DNA of 41,048 nt, taken from contig JBCBSQ010000020.1 of NCBI GenBank assembly GCA_039819085.1, forward strand, positions 1 to 41,048, given 5' to 3'. The notes under the pieces were generated by a model, which made no database searches, was not told the origin of the DNA, and worked only from the letters and a program-made list of their open reading frames with translations. Position numbers and translations under genes: made by a program. Below are positions 1-8,230 of the stretch, piece after piece. How positions within the stretch are numbered: position 1 is the stretch's first letter; every line of letters begins with the position of its first letter. The stretch comes from MED-G105 sp039819085. Lineage in GTDB: Bacteria > Pseudomonadota > Alphaproteobacteria > Caulobacterales > Parvularculaceae.

Positions 1-353
1 GAGCCATCAAAACCTCCTAATCCCAAACCAGAATCCATACCCGATTTCCGGTCCAGTTTTACGGGGCTAAGACAATGCTGTTGGAGGCGGGCTGTAGCGC
101 AGCGCAGGCGTCTGCCATCACCGGCCATAATTCAATTCAGGTTCTTGAGCATTATGCGCGCGAACGCGACCGGGCGAAGCTCGCCGATGACGCGATGGCT
201 CTATGGACCGGAGCGGAAAAAACTGAGGAAAGTGTCCCACTCGAAATCGAGGTTTCAAAAACTGGGACTAATACCGTTCCTAAGTTGTTGATTGAAAACA
301 ATAACGCAGGATGGATGGCTCCCCGAACTGGACTCGAACCAGTGACCCGCTGA
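1..353 (+). pseudogene. tyrosine recombinase (integrase) C-terminal remnant
   Basis: The frame open from about base 21 (first ATG at 75) encodes the end of a phage/ICE-type tyrosine recombinase: EAGCSAAQASAITGHNS, then HYARERDRAKLADDAM, which matches the last conserved box (GH...HY, with Y as the nucleophile). The upstream HxLR box is broken. Bases 55-72 read FTGLRQ in frame 1, while the rest continues in frame 3, so a frameshift or short deletion separates them, and the usual H is T. A stop at 18-20 closes the main frame upstream. The last residues (APRTGLEPVTR) are only the antisense reading of the tRNA-Asn gene, so the true protein end was probably nearer base 300. The window edge cuts off any upstream catalytic domain. 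This is most likely a non-functional scar of an element that integrated at the tRNA 3' end. Confidence 0.6.
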
Positions 354-391
354 TTAACAGTCAGCTGCTCTACCAACTGAGCTATCGGGGA
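316..391 (-). tRNA. tRNA-Asn (GTT)
   Basis: On the minus strand the sequence begins TCCCCGATAGCTCAG and ends GTTCGAGTCC...TCGGGGAGCCA. The 7-bp acceptor stem TCCCCGA/TCGGGGA closes perfectly, the T-loop GTTCGAGTC is canonical, and the anticodon loop CTGTTAA gives anticodon GTT. The CCA end is encoded (bases 316-318). The full length is 76 nt. An integrase remnant runs toward its 3' end, the usual side for tRNA-targeted integration. Confidence 0.97.
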
Positions 392-736
392 ACGCCTTGT
401 GAACCGCCTCGATAGCAAAGGCCTTGAGGCGAATCTAGAAGAATTTTTAGAGCTCAATGCAGGATGTGCGCCGTCGCCGCCCGCCCTTTAAAGCCATTGT
501 TTCGGATGCGTCGACCCAAACTCGACGATCGAAACCAATGCGAGGTTTCCGCCGCCCGCCGCCAGATGCGAGACGGCCCCGCCTTGGGGGAAGCGGGGCC
601 GGTACTCACTATCGTGGGGTATGGTGGGGTGCCTTCTGTGGGAGAAGACAGTTTCTTTATGCGCAATGATTCTTAATGAAAGGTTAACACAAACTTCACG
701 CCCCGGACACACTTCTGAGGTTGCGCATCGCTCCGC
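392..736. other. gene-free stretch between tRNA-Asn and the efflux operon
   Basis: No credible gene is seen. Several 60-75 codon frames exist on both strands around 454-712, but they overlap one another, are Arg/Pro-rich and show no family motif or ribosome-binding site. The stretch should contain the tRNA-Asn promoter (reading left) and the 3' end of the efflux transcript. One perfect hairpin at 574-601 is listed separately. Confidence 0.6.
574..601. terminator. possible hairpin terminator downstream of efflux operon
   Basis: CGGCCCCGC (574-582) and GCGGGGCCG (593-601) are perfect 9-bp inverted repeats around a 10-nt loop, about 135 bases past the stop of the RND permease. There is no U-tract on either strand, so intrinsic termination is uncertain. 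It could be an mRNA 3'-end stabiliser instead. Confidence 0.3.
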
Positions 737-3700
737 CTACTCAGCTGGCCGCAGGCCGCTCGTTGCAGGAGACGGGTCCGCTTTGGCGTCGGCTCCGCCT
801 CTATCAGGGACGCCCCTGTCATGATCGCTGTCGAGGAAGTCCGGATGGTCCTGCGACACGCCTTCGCCGAAGCGTGGCTGTTTTTCGCCTGACCACGCCC
901 AGCGGTAGAAGCGGGCGATATCCGCGCCGACCGCGTACATCGCCGGCACGAAAATCAGCGTCACGAAGGTTGCGAAAAAGACGCCGAAGGCGAGCGAGAC
1001 GATTGTCGGCTTCAGGAACTGGGCGTCGGTCGATTGTTCGAACATGATCGGCAAGAGGCCGATGAAGGTCGTGAAAGAGGTGAGCATGATTGGCCGGAAA
1101 CGGCCGACGCCCGCCCTGACGAGCGCTTCGAACGCGCCCGCTCCATCCTTACGCAGACGATTTACGTAATCGATCAGGACGAGATTGTCGTTAATTACAA
1201 CCCCCGCCGCCGCGCCGACGCCGAAAAAGGAGAAGAGCGCAAAATCGAGCCCGAAGAGCGCATGGCCGAACGCCGCGCCCATGTACCCGAACGGGATCGC
1301 CGTCATGATCAGCGCCGGTTGCCAGTAGGACGCAAAGGCGATCGCGAGGAGCATGTACATGGCGAAGAGGGCGACCGCGTAAAGCGACAGGAACTCGCCA
1401 AGGAAATCCGCCTGCTCTTCGGCGTCTCCGCGCTGGGCGAGGGAAGCGGCCGGGTGCCGCCGGCGCCATTCCGGCACAAACTCCTCGCGATAGACCCGCA
1501 TCAGCGCAGCGCGATCGACGCCCTCGCGAAGCTCCGCCGTCACGCGCGCGGATCGCTGACGGTCACGGCGGTCAATGCGCTTGTAGCTCGGCGCAAAAGA
1601 AGCGTCCGCGACGGCCGCGAGCGGCACCTCGCGGCCATCCGCGGTCCGTATGCGCATGGTCTCGACGGTGGCGAGGGATTCGCGCGCTTCTTGCGGATAG
1701 CGCACCATCACCCGAACGTCCTGGCCTTCGCGGGGCAGTCGCTGCACTTCCTCGCCGAAGAACGCCTGACGCACCTGGCGAGAGACTTCGCCGAGCGTCA
1801 GTCCAAAGCGCTCCGCGCCCGGTTTCAGTGAAATCTGAAGCTCCGGGGTGGCAGACTGGAGGCTGTTGCGCACGTCGAAGACGCCCGGAAGGGTGCGAAG
1901 ATAGTCTTGCAAGTCGATGGTGGCGAGACGCAGTTCGTCAAGGTCATCGGCTTCAATGCCGAAGGATAGATCCGGCCCGCCTTCATTCTGTGTGAAGCCG
2001 ATTGTGATCTCCTCCGCATCAGGCAGGGGACCGAGGATCTCTCGCAGGATTTCGGCGACGTCCTTGGTCGACTCCTTGCGGTTCTTCGCTTCGGTGATGG
2101 TGACGTAGGACGTCACTTCGCCTTCGTCGGCGGCGAGGTAGATCGCCTTGACGTAAGGCTCCCCGTCGCGGGCGTCGCCGAAATCGGACCTTAGCTGGTT
2201 CGCGGCGCGCTCAACCTCCTTGTAGATTTCCTCGGTTCGGTTGAACGACGATCCTTCCGGCAGACGCACGTTGATCTGAAGGAACGTACCCTGAATTTCC
2301 GGCATGAATTTGAAGGAGATCCAGCCTTGCGCGAGGAGCGCGACGGCGACCGCGAAGGCGCCGATGAAGGACGCGACGGTGAAATAGCGGAACCGCAGCG
2401 CCGTCTTGATGAAGGGGCGATAGTATCGGTCCGCAAAGTCAATGATGCCTTCGGCGAAGCCCCGCTGCATTTTGTAGAAGAGCCCGTCCTTGTTCTGCGG
2501 CTTCATATGCGACAGGTGGGCCGGCAGAATCAGGAACGCCTCAACGAGCGAGAAGGTGAGGGCGTAGATGATGGTGAGGCTGATTTGTCGGGTGAACTGC
2601 GCGGCGCCGCCGCCGATAAAGAGCCACGGCGAGAAGGCGATCATGGTCGTCAGCACCGCGAAGAAGACCGGCTTGATGACGAGCTGCGTGCCCATGATGG
2701 CGGCGTCAACGCCGTCGCCGCCTTCCTCCACCTGATTGTGGATGCTCTCCCCCACAATGATGGCGTCATCAACGACGACCCCGATCACCAAGAGAAAGCC
2801 GAAGATCGAGAGGAAGTTCAGGGTCACGCCCGTCGCGGGCATTAGAATGAACGCGCCCATGAACGAGATCGCGATGCCGACGGCGACCCAGAACGCGACG
2901 GCCGGCCGCAGGAACAACATCAGGATAATCAGGACGAGGACGAGCCCCACGCCGGCGTTGGAGGCGACGAGATTCAATTGGCCATTGAAGGGCTCTGCGG
3001 CGTCAAACCAGAGAAAAATCTCCGCCTTCCCGTCGAGCTCTTCGTTCTTTTCCTCGACGTATTTATTGATCGCGGTCGAGAGCGTCGTGACGTTGCCGTT
3101 CTCCGGCGCGAAGACGCCAATGGAGATGGCGGGATTGCCGTTCACGGAGCGGATCTGACGGCGATCCTCGAAGCCGTCGATGACGTTTGCGACATCGCGC
3201 ACCCGGATTGCGCCGCCGTCGGCGTTTTGCCGAATGACGATGCGTTCGAATTCCTCTTCGCTGTCGGCGAGCGCGCGGGCGGCGATCTGCAGATTGCCGG
3301 TTTCGGTTCGGACCTGACCGCCGGCGAGGTTCAGCGAGGCGCCGCGAATGGCTTGCGCGACGTCATCAAAAGTCAGGCCGTAGCGGCGCAGCGCCTCTTC
3401 GGAGACTTCGATCGAAACCTCTTCGTTCGCCGCGCCCCAGATATTGACGATCGGCGAGCCATTCGGGATCTGGGTCAGCTCTTCGCGCACTTCGCGGGCG
3501 AGGCGACTGAGTTCTTTTGGCGTAAGATCGCCGTAAACCGCCATGAACGCGCCCGGGTTCCGATTGCGCCATTGCGTGACGACTGGCCGAAACGCGTCCG
3601 CTGGGAAGGTCGAGATGCCGTCAACGCGGTTCTTGATTTCGTTGAGGAACCGCGTGGCGTCGATGCCGTCGTCGCCTTCGACGTTCACGCTCGCATTGCC

Positions 3701-3961
3701 TTCGCGGGCGACTGAATCGATATGCTCCAGGCCATCGATGCCGTCGAGCGCCTCTTCGATCCGCAGGATGATCTGCTCTTCGATTTCCTGCGGCGAGGCG
3801 CCTTGCCAGACGACGGATACGGTCGCGCCGTTAAACGACGCTGACGGATCAAGCTCGCGTTCCAGGTTGACGAATGCGAGGCCGCCCGCCACGAAGCAGG
3901 CGATCATCAACAGGTTTGCGGCGACCGAGTTCTTCGCCCACCAACCGATCAGTCCGTTCAC
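737..3961 (-). CDS. RND efflux transporter permease subunit (AcrB-type)
   Basis: The 1074-aa product is the inner-membrane proton/drug antiporter of a tripartite pump. It has the RND plan: TM1 at residues 10-31, a large periplasmic loop (about 35-330), TM2-TM6 (about 333-490), a second periplasmic loop, then TM7-TM12. The TM4 proton-relay pair is present (VVVDDAIIVGE, D398-D399; D407/D408 in AcrB). The TM10 position where AcrB has Lys reads GVVINDNLVLIDY (nt 1171-1203), as in RND branches without that lysine. The length fits HAE-type pumps. The start overlaps the adaptor stop by 4 bases (ATGA), implying translational coupling. Substrate cannot be told: drugs or hydrophobic compounds are likely, and the TM4 acidic pair and loop layout do not suggest a metal pump. 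The C-terminal 40 residues are polar, charged and cytoplasmic. Confidence 0.93.
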   Translation of the reverse strand: MNGLIGWWAKNSVAANLLMIACFVAGGLAFVNLERELDPSASFNGATVSVVWQGASPQEIEEQIILRIEEALDGIDGLEHIDSVAREGNASVNVEGDDGIDATRFLNEIKNRVDGISTFPADAFRPVVTQWRNRNPGAFMAVYGDLTPKELSRLAREVREELTQIPNGSPIVNIWGAANEEVSIEVSEEALRRYGLTFDDVAQAIRGASLNLAGGQVRTETGNLQIAARALADSEEEFERIVIRQNADGGAIRVRDVANVIDGFEDRRQIRSVNGNPAISIGVFAPENGNVTTLSTAINKYVEEKNEELDGKAEIFLWFDAAEPFNGQLNLVASNAGVGLVLVLIILMLFLRPAVAFWVAVGIAISFMGAFILMPATGVTLNFLSIFGFLLVIGVVVDDAIIVGESIHNQVEEGGDGVDAAIMGTQLVIKPVFFAVLTTMIAFSPWLFIGGGAAQFTRQISLTIIYALTFSLVEAFLILPAHLSHMKPQNKDGLFYKMQRGFAEGIIDFADRYYRPFIKTALRFRYFTVASFIGAFAVAVALLAQGWISFKFMPEIQGTFLQINVRLPEGSSFNRTEEIYKEVERAANQLRSDFGDARDGEPYVKAIYLAADEGEVTSYVTITEAKNRKESTKDVAEILREILGPLPDAEEITIGFTQNEGGPDLSFGIEADDLDELRLATIDLQDYLRTLPGVFDVRNSLQSATPELQISLKPGAERFGLTLGEVSRQVRQAFFGEEVQRLPREGQDVRVMVRYPQEARESLATVETMRIRTADGREVPLAAVADASFAPSYKRIDRRDRQRSARVTAELREGVDRAALMRVYREEFVPEWRRRHPAASLAQRGDAEEQADFLGEFLSLYAVALFAMYMLLAIAFASYWQPALIMTAIPFGYMGAAFGHALFGLDFALFSFFGVGAAAGVVINDNLVLIDYVNRLRKDGAGAFEALVRAGVGRFRPIMLTSFTTFIGLLPIMFEQSTDAQFLKPTIVSLAFGVFFATFVTLIFVPAMYAVGADIARFYRWAWSGEKQPRFGEGVSQDHPDFLDSDHDRGVPDRGGADAKADPSPATSGLRPAE

Positions 3962-5190
3962 AGATCCCCTCCGTCCGCGCTAGCGTTTGCGATTTCCGGC
4001 GATTCATCTTCCTGCCCCGCGTCCCCGCGTACGGCCGGCGTGACCTTGTCGCCGTCGACGGCGCCCCGGAGCGGCGAGGCCGCGACGCGTTCGCCGGGCG
4101 AGACGCCTCTGGCGATGGTGATTGTGTCTCGGTCGGATGAAACGACGTCAACGATGCGTTCCTCGAGCACGTCGTCGCGATTGATAACAAAGATGCGGTC
4201 GCGGCCGTAGAGCGCCGCGCGCGGCAGGACGATGGCGCTCTGAAATGGCCGGCCCTCGATTTCCGCGTCGACAAAGAGGCCGATTGTGAGCGGCGCGCCG
4301 CTGCTCACCGCCGCCGCGCCGTAAGGGTCCTCTACGACGGCGATCGCGGAAATCTGGCGGGTTGTTGGGTCAATCGCGCCGTCCGTGCGCTCGATATGAC
4401 CATCCCATTCGTGGAACTCGCCCGCGACAACGGCTGAGAGCGTCACTTTCGGGCCAGGCGCGTCTTCGGTCGCGGAAAATGCGATTGGCAGGCCGAGCCG
4501 CGCAAGGTCGCTATCCGTGAGCGGCAGGCGGATTTCCGCAACGTCGGTTGAGAAGACGCGGCCGAGCTGCGCGCCTGGAGAGACGAATTCGCCAGGGCCC
4601 GCGATGCGTTCGCGCACGCGCCCGTCGAAGGGCGCGCTTACTTTCGTGCGGTCAAGATTGAGCTGCGCGGCGTCAACGTCGGCGACGGCCGCGTTGTAAT
4701 TGGCGCGCGCCTGGGCGAGCTGCGGCTTGCGCAGCGCAAGGTCGGAAGGGTTATCGCCGAGGCCGAGGTCTTCATAGTCCTGACGCGCGAGTTCCGACTC
4801 AGCTTCCTCCCGGCGCAGGGCTTCGCGCGCCTGGGCGAGGCGCGCGCGCGCGCTCGCCAGCGCCACGCGATAGTCAGCGTCTTCGATCCGCACCAGGACT
4901 TCGTTCGCCTTGAAGGCGCCGCCATTGACGAAGTTCTCCGCCGTCGCGACGACGCGGCCGGCGACCTGCGCCGTCAGGTTAATATCTGTCCGTGGGCGGA
5001 CTTCGCCTTGCGCGCGAACATCCAGTCGAACGGGCCTCGCGTCTGCGACTTCGTAAAAGACGGTGGGCGCGGCGGCCTTCGGCTCCTGGCGTTCAACTTC
5101 GGGGCGGGCGGCGGCCATCAGTCCGATGAGCGCGACGAACCCGACAATGATCCCGAGCGTGCCGATTATTGTGAACAGTTTACGGAACAT
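3958..5190 (-). CDS. RND efflux periplasmic adaptor (MFP, HlyD/AcrA-like)
   Basis: This 410-aa membrane-fusion protein bridges permease and outer-membrane channel. An N-terminal hydrophobic anchor (residues 5-28, TIIGTLGIIVGFVALIGL) lacks a lipobox, so it probably stays as a membrane anchor. Next come a barrel/lipoyl half (about 55-105, DINLTAQVAGRVV), an Ala/Arg/Glu-rich alpha-hairpin coiled coil (about 105-180), the second lipoyl half (TKVSAPFDGRVRER) and beta-barrel and membrane-proximal domains. The tail after about residue 380 is acidic. The start is supported by GGAGAA 8 bases upstream. The gene lies 3 bases after the outer-membrane gene stop and overlaps the permease start by 4, so all three are one operon. 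Confidence 0.93.
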   Translation of the reverse strand: MFRKLFTIIGTLGIIVGFVALIGLMAAARPEVERQEPKAAAPTVFYEVADARPVRLDVRAQGEVRPRTDINLTAQVAGRVVATAENFVNGGAFKANEVLVRIEDADYRVALASARARLAQAREALRREEAESELARQDYEDLGLGDNPSDLALRKPQLAQARANYNAAVADVDAAQLNLDRTKVSAPFDGRVRERIAGPGEFVSPGAQLGRVFSTDVAEIRLPLTDSDLARLGLPIAFSATEDAPGPKVTLSAVVAGEFHEWDGHIERTDGAIDPTTRQISAIAVVEDPYGAAAVSSGAPLTIGLFVDAEIEGRPFQSAIVLPRAALYGRDRIFVINRDDVLEERIVDVVSSDRDTITIARGVSPGERVAASPLRGAVDGDKVTPAVRGDAGQEDESPEIANASADGGDL

Positions 5191-5193
5191 CGA

Positions 5194-6858
5194 TTATTCT
5201 CCGTCAGCGGCGTCATACGCCGCCTTTACAAGGGTCGCCTCGTCGCCCTTTCGACCTGACCAGTTTTGGCCGGAGGCGGTGACCGCCTCTTCGTCAAAAA
5301 TTGTCGGCTCGGCGATGAAGTCGCCGCCGATGGCGAGATAGAGCGCGACCCGGTTCGCCACCCGCTGCCGCTTTACGGTGATATAGGCGCTCTCATTCGA
5401 GATTCTGCGCGTTTGCGCGTTCAAGAGGTCGAATATTGACGCCGCGCCCTGCGCGTAGCGCCGTTCGGTGAGGGTCTCCGCGGCGGCCGCTTCATCAAAC
5501 GCGAGCTTCAGCGCTTCTTCCTGAAGCGCGAGGAAGCTCTCCGCGCCAAGCGCGTTTTCCGCTTCTTCATAAGCTTCAAGCGCCGTCTGGACATAGTTGA
5601 GGAGGCTCGCTTGCGCCTGAGCGCGCGCCTGCTGCGAGCGGGCCTTCAGCGCTCCCCCGCGGAAAAGCGGCGTCAGCATGCCGCCCGCGATGTTACCGGC
5701 CAGACGTTCGGGATCGATGACGTCTTCCAGGTCCGGGCCGCTGGTGTTGAGGCTCGCGGTGAGGGTGAAGCGCGGCAGCATTTCCTTGCGCGCGACGCGG
5801 GCGCGCAGGCCCGCCGCCTCCATGCGCATCTCAGCTGCGAAAAGATCAGGCCGGCGGGCGAGAATTTCGCCGGGCGCGCCGGCGCCGTTGAGTCGCGGCA
5901 GGGTCGGCAGTTCCGCCGCCGCTTGCACCTCCGCCGCTGGGTAGCGGCCGAGCAGCACTTCTACGCGGCGACCTGATTCTTTTTCCACCTGCTGGCGCTG
6001 CGCGAGCGTCGCGCGGCTCGTGCCGAGGGCGGATTGGGCGAGACGCACGTCAAGGCTCGATGAAACGCCGCGTTCATAGCGCCGGCGCGTCACGCGGAGG
6101 TTTTTCTCGCGCGCTTCAACGTCGCGTTCCGCCAGTTCGCGTTGCTGACGCGCTTCGACGAGCGTGAACCAGCCTTGCGCCACCGCGGCTGCGATGGAAA
6201 GGCGCGCCGCTTCGAAGTCGGCGAGGCTCGCCGCGGCGTCACGGCGCGCGGCTTTGGTTTGGTCGTGCAGGCGACCCCAGAGGTCGATCTCCCACTGGAA
6301 CTGCGCGCCGAGGGAATAATTGTTGATGTAGAAGCGCCGGTTCGGGATCGGCTGGATGTCCCCTTGACCGTCAAGGACGCCGTCGGTGTCAAGCGCGTCG
6401 AGTTCTCCGTCGCCGTCCAGGTCGACGCCGAACTGGTCCTCAAGGTCCTGGATTCGAACATCGCCGATCCCGCCGGCGCCGCCGCCGGCCTGGGCGGCGA
6501 ATGTCGGGTCAAGAACGATCGCGTTGCGGCTCGCGCGCGGGTTTGCGTCAAGCGTCGGCAATTGCCCCGCGAATGCGATCCGCGCGCCTTGCCGCGCGCC
6601 CTCGAGGTTCGCCGCGGTCGCGAGCAGCGTGTTGTTGTGCGCCATCGCCTCGTCGATCAGCGATTTCAGCTGTTCGTCTTCGAAGGCGGCGATCCAGTCG
6701 CCCGTGGGCACGCCCGATGAAGGCTCCGCTGCTTCGAGCTGCGCGATCGAGGTCCACTCTTTCGGCGGTTCGGGAAGTTGCGCCGCCAAATACTCCTGGT
6801 CGACCGACTGGCAGCCGCACATGGCGAGAACGGCGACGGCGGCGCTGCGCTTCAGCAT
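5194..6858 (-). CDS. RND efflux outer-membrane lipoprotein (NodT/OprM family)
   Basis: The 554-aa TolC-fold channel is the outer-membrane part of the pump. I start it at 6858 (MLKRSAAVAVLAMCGCQS), a lipoprotein-like signal with GAGGAG 8 bases upstream. The open frame runs 40 codons further but is Arg-rich with no motif. Two OEP repeats are visible: ARQGARIAFAGQLPTLDANP in the first, and the helical region with LGTSRATLAQRQQVE; the interdomain GEILARRPDLFAAEMRM is typical of NodT-like proteins. Oddly, residues 146-157 (DLDGDGELDALD) form a complete EF-hand-type calcium loop in a Gly/Asp-rich insert before the barrel strand FQWEIDLWGRL. It is the first gene of the efflux operon. Confidence 0.92.
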   Translation of the reverse strand: MLKRSAAVAVLAMCGCQSVDQEYLAAQLPEPPKEWTSIAQLEAAEPSSGVPTGDWIAAFEDEQLKSLIDEAMAHNNTLLATAANLEGARQGARIAFAGQLPTLDANPRASRNAIVLDPTFAAQAGGGAGGIGDVRIQDLEDQFGVDLDGDGELDALDTDGVLDGQGDIQPIPNRRFYINNYSLGAQFQWEIDLWGRLHDQTKAARRDAAASLADFEAARLSIAAAVAQGWFTLVEARQQRELAERDVEAREKNLRVTRRRYERGVSSSLDVRLAQSALGTSRATLAQRQQVEKESGRRVEVLLGRYPAAEVQAAAELPTLPRLNGAGAPGEILARRPDLFAAEMRMEAAGLRARVARKEMLPRFTLTASLNTSGPDLEDVIDPERLAGNIAGGMLTPLFRGGALKARSQQARAQAQASLLNYVQTALEAYEEAENALGAESFLALQEEALKLAFDEAAAAETLTERRYAQGAASIFDLLNAQTRRISNESAYITVKRQRVANRVALYLAIGGDFIAEPTIFDEEAVTASGQNWSGRKGDEATLVKAAYDAADGE

Positions 6859-7247
6859 CTTGTTAACTCCTCGTCGGCGGCGCGCGCCGCCCGCTCCAAT
6901 TAAACGCCGCCGGCGGCGAAATCCGCCGGCCATTAGGGCCATATAGGCGCGGCGCGCAACGCGCCGCTTTAATGTCAACTAAGCCCCGTCGCGGAAGCGC
7001 CACCCTCCGGCATTTAAGCCGTGTCCCAGTCTCCGCTTTCACGCAAGGCGAAAGCGGCGACCGGTTGCCGCCGCGCGATGAAAGGCCTGTTTCGTCTGGA
7101 TTAGCGGTAATTGATAACGTTGCCGTTAACCATTCGGATCTCATCGGTCGGGCGCGCCGCGCCAAGACTAATCTATACGGAAGCCGGACGAGGCGTTCTC
7201 ATGGACGAGGCGATCTGACGCCAAACCAAGCATGCGTCGGTGGAGGA
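6859..7247. promoter_or_regulatory. leader and promoter region of the efflux operon
   Basis: This 389-base stretch between the efflux operon start and tRNA-Cys has no convincing gene; the frames across it are Arg-rich and motif-less. It must hold the minus-strand promoter of the pump operon. I cannot assign -35/-10 boxes with confidence. Three perfect inverted repeats are present (listed separately). No regulator gene is next to the pump. Confidence 0.5.
6909..7057. repeat. cluster of three perfect inverted repeats
   Basis: GCCGGCGG/CCGCCGGC (6909-6916 and 6923-6930, 6-nt loop), GCGGCGCG/CGCGCCGC (6949-6956 and 6960-6967, 3-nt loop) and CCGCTTTC/GAAAGCGG (7033-7040 and 7050-7057, 9-nt loop) are each perfect 8-bp repeats. 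They lie 51-199 bases upstream of the outer-membrane gene start. The first two could form leader hairpins in the efflux mRNA; the third is a candidate operator. GC-rich DNA makes some such repeats by chance, so a function is inference. Confidence 0.45.
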
Positions 7248-7321
7248 TGGAGGCCACGGCCGGAATCGAACCGGCGTACACGGCTTTGCAGGCCGCTGCG
7301 TCACCACTCCGCCACGTGGCC
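7248..7321 (-). tRNA. tRNA-Cys (GCA)
   Basis: The minus strand reads GGCCACGTGGCGGAG... and ends GTTCGAATCC...CGTGGCCTCCA. The acceptor stem GGCCACG/CGTGGCC is perfect, the discriminator base is U as expected for Cys, CCA is encoded, and the anticodon loop CTGCAAA gives GCA. The length is 74 nt. Confidence 0.97.
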
Positions 7322-7340
7322 TCGACGCTTTGAGCGGCCG

Positions 7341-7369
7341 CTCTTACATGGTCGTCGGTCGTGGGTCAA
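7341..7369 (-). promoter_or_regulatory. probable sigma-70-type promoter of tRNA-Cys
   Basis: On the minus strand TTGACC (7364-7369) and TAAGAG (7341-7346) are separated by exactly 17 bases. The predicted start point falls about 12-15 bases before the mature tRNA 5' end at 7321, a normal leader length. The -10 match is moderate. Confidence 0.45.
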
Positions 7370-7576
7370 AACCAACTGGTCACGGCGCCAACTGATCGCG
7401 CCGGCCGACCTGCGCGAAGAAGTTCCCGCGCGATGGCGCTCGCCCGGCTCCTCTTTCGCGGGTCGCGTTCATGACGGGCGCCGGTAAGGATTGCGTGAGC
7501 GCGCGCGGCTCTTTAATTCGCCAGACTCGGCGTTGGCGGTTCTTGTTCGCCGCCGCCCCCATCAAAGGCATGGTCC

Positions 7577-8230
7577 ATGGATTACGCAGCCGCTCGCCGA
7601 CAAATGGTCGATTCCCAGGTTCGGCCGAACAACGTGCCCGACATCGACATCCAGAACGCGTTGCTCGCCGTCCCTCGCGAAGAGTTCTTGCCGTCGGATT
7701 GGCGGGCTCAGGCGTACGTGGAGCGAGAGCTGGCCTATGCGCCCGGCAGGTCGCTTGTGACGGCGCGCGATTTCGCCAAGCTGCTGATGGCGGCGCATCC
7801 GAGCAAAAGTGATCTGACGCTCGCGCCAGCGTGCGGCGGCGGCTATGTGGTGGCGGTTCTCGCGACGTTGACGGACATGGTTGTGGCGGTGGAGGACAAT
7901 TCCGCGCTGGCGACCGCCGCCGAAGAGACCTTAAGCGCGCTTGGCGTCGCCAACGCCGCGGTTGTGGAGGGCGACCCTTCGAAGGGCGCGCCCGATCAGG
8001 GGCCGTTCGATCTGATCTTTATCGCCCAGGCCGTCGAAGAGACGCCTGAACATCTCCTGTCGCAATTGGCGGACGGGGGCCGTCTCGCGGCGATTGAGCG
8101 CGCCGATGAAGTCGCGCGAGGCGTCGTTATCACCCGCACAGGGGCCGCTTACTCGAAGTCCCGTCGCTTCGACGCGACCGCTCGGATCGTTCCCGAAGGG
8201 TTCGAAGCAAAAAAAGCCTTCGCTTTTTGA
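7577..8230 (+). CDS. protein-L-isoaspartate O-methyltransferase-like protein
   Basis: The 217-aa protein has the PCMT fold: N-terminal MVDSQVRPNNVPD and VPREEFLP, then a Rossmann SAM-binding core. Motif I is altered: families usually show a G.G.GY pattern after acidic residues, whereas here it is LAPACGGGYVVAVLA (about residues 76-90). The PCMT substrate loop (ISQP-type) is replaced by LVTARDFAK. It may therefore not repair isoaspartate, although it clearly belongs to the family. It sits directly upstream of tolC in the same direction, an arrangement common in Alphaproteobacteria. A weak AAAGG lies upstream of the ATG at 7577. Confidence 0.82.
   Translation: MDYAAARRQMVDSQVRPNNVPDIDIQNALLAVPREEFLPSDWRAQAYVERELAYAPGRSLVTARDFAKLLMAAHPSKSDLTLAPACGGGYVVAVLATLTDMVVAVEDNSALATAAEETLSALGVANAAVVEGDPSKGAPDQGPFDLIFIAQAVEETPEHLLSQLADGGRLAAIERADEVARGVVITRTGAAYSKSRRFDATARIVPEGFEAKKAFAF
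8211..8228 (+). terminator. weak hairpin at the end of the Pcm-like gene
   Basis: AAAAAGC (8211-8217), loop CTTC, GCTTTTT (8222-8228) forms a 7-bp hairpin ending in five T residues, overlapping the last codons. The stem has only two GC pairs, so any termination would be partial, leaving read-through to tolC possible. Confidence 0.25.

Noticed and set aside
331..353. C-terminal APRTGLEPVTR of the integrase remnant as protein sequence
   Set aside because: This is the well-known antisense reading of a tRNA T-arm and acceptor end, not a conserved protein motif.
454..712. Several overlapping 60-75 codon frames on both strands
   Set aside because: All are Arg/Pro/Gly-rich, mutually overlapping, and have no ribosome-binding site or family motif; typical of open frames in GC-rich non-coding DNA.
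1034..1831. Plus-strand 265-codon frame opposite the RND permease
   Set aside because: Shadow of the permease gene; Arg/Glu/His-rich with no recognisable domain.
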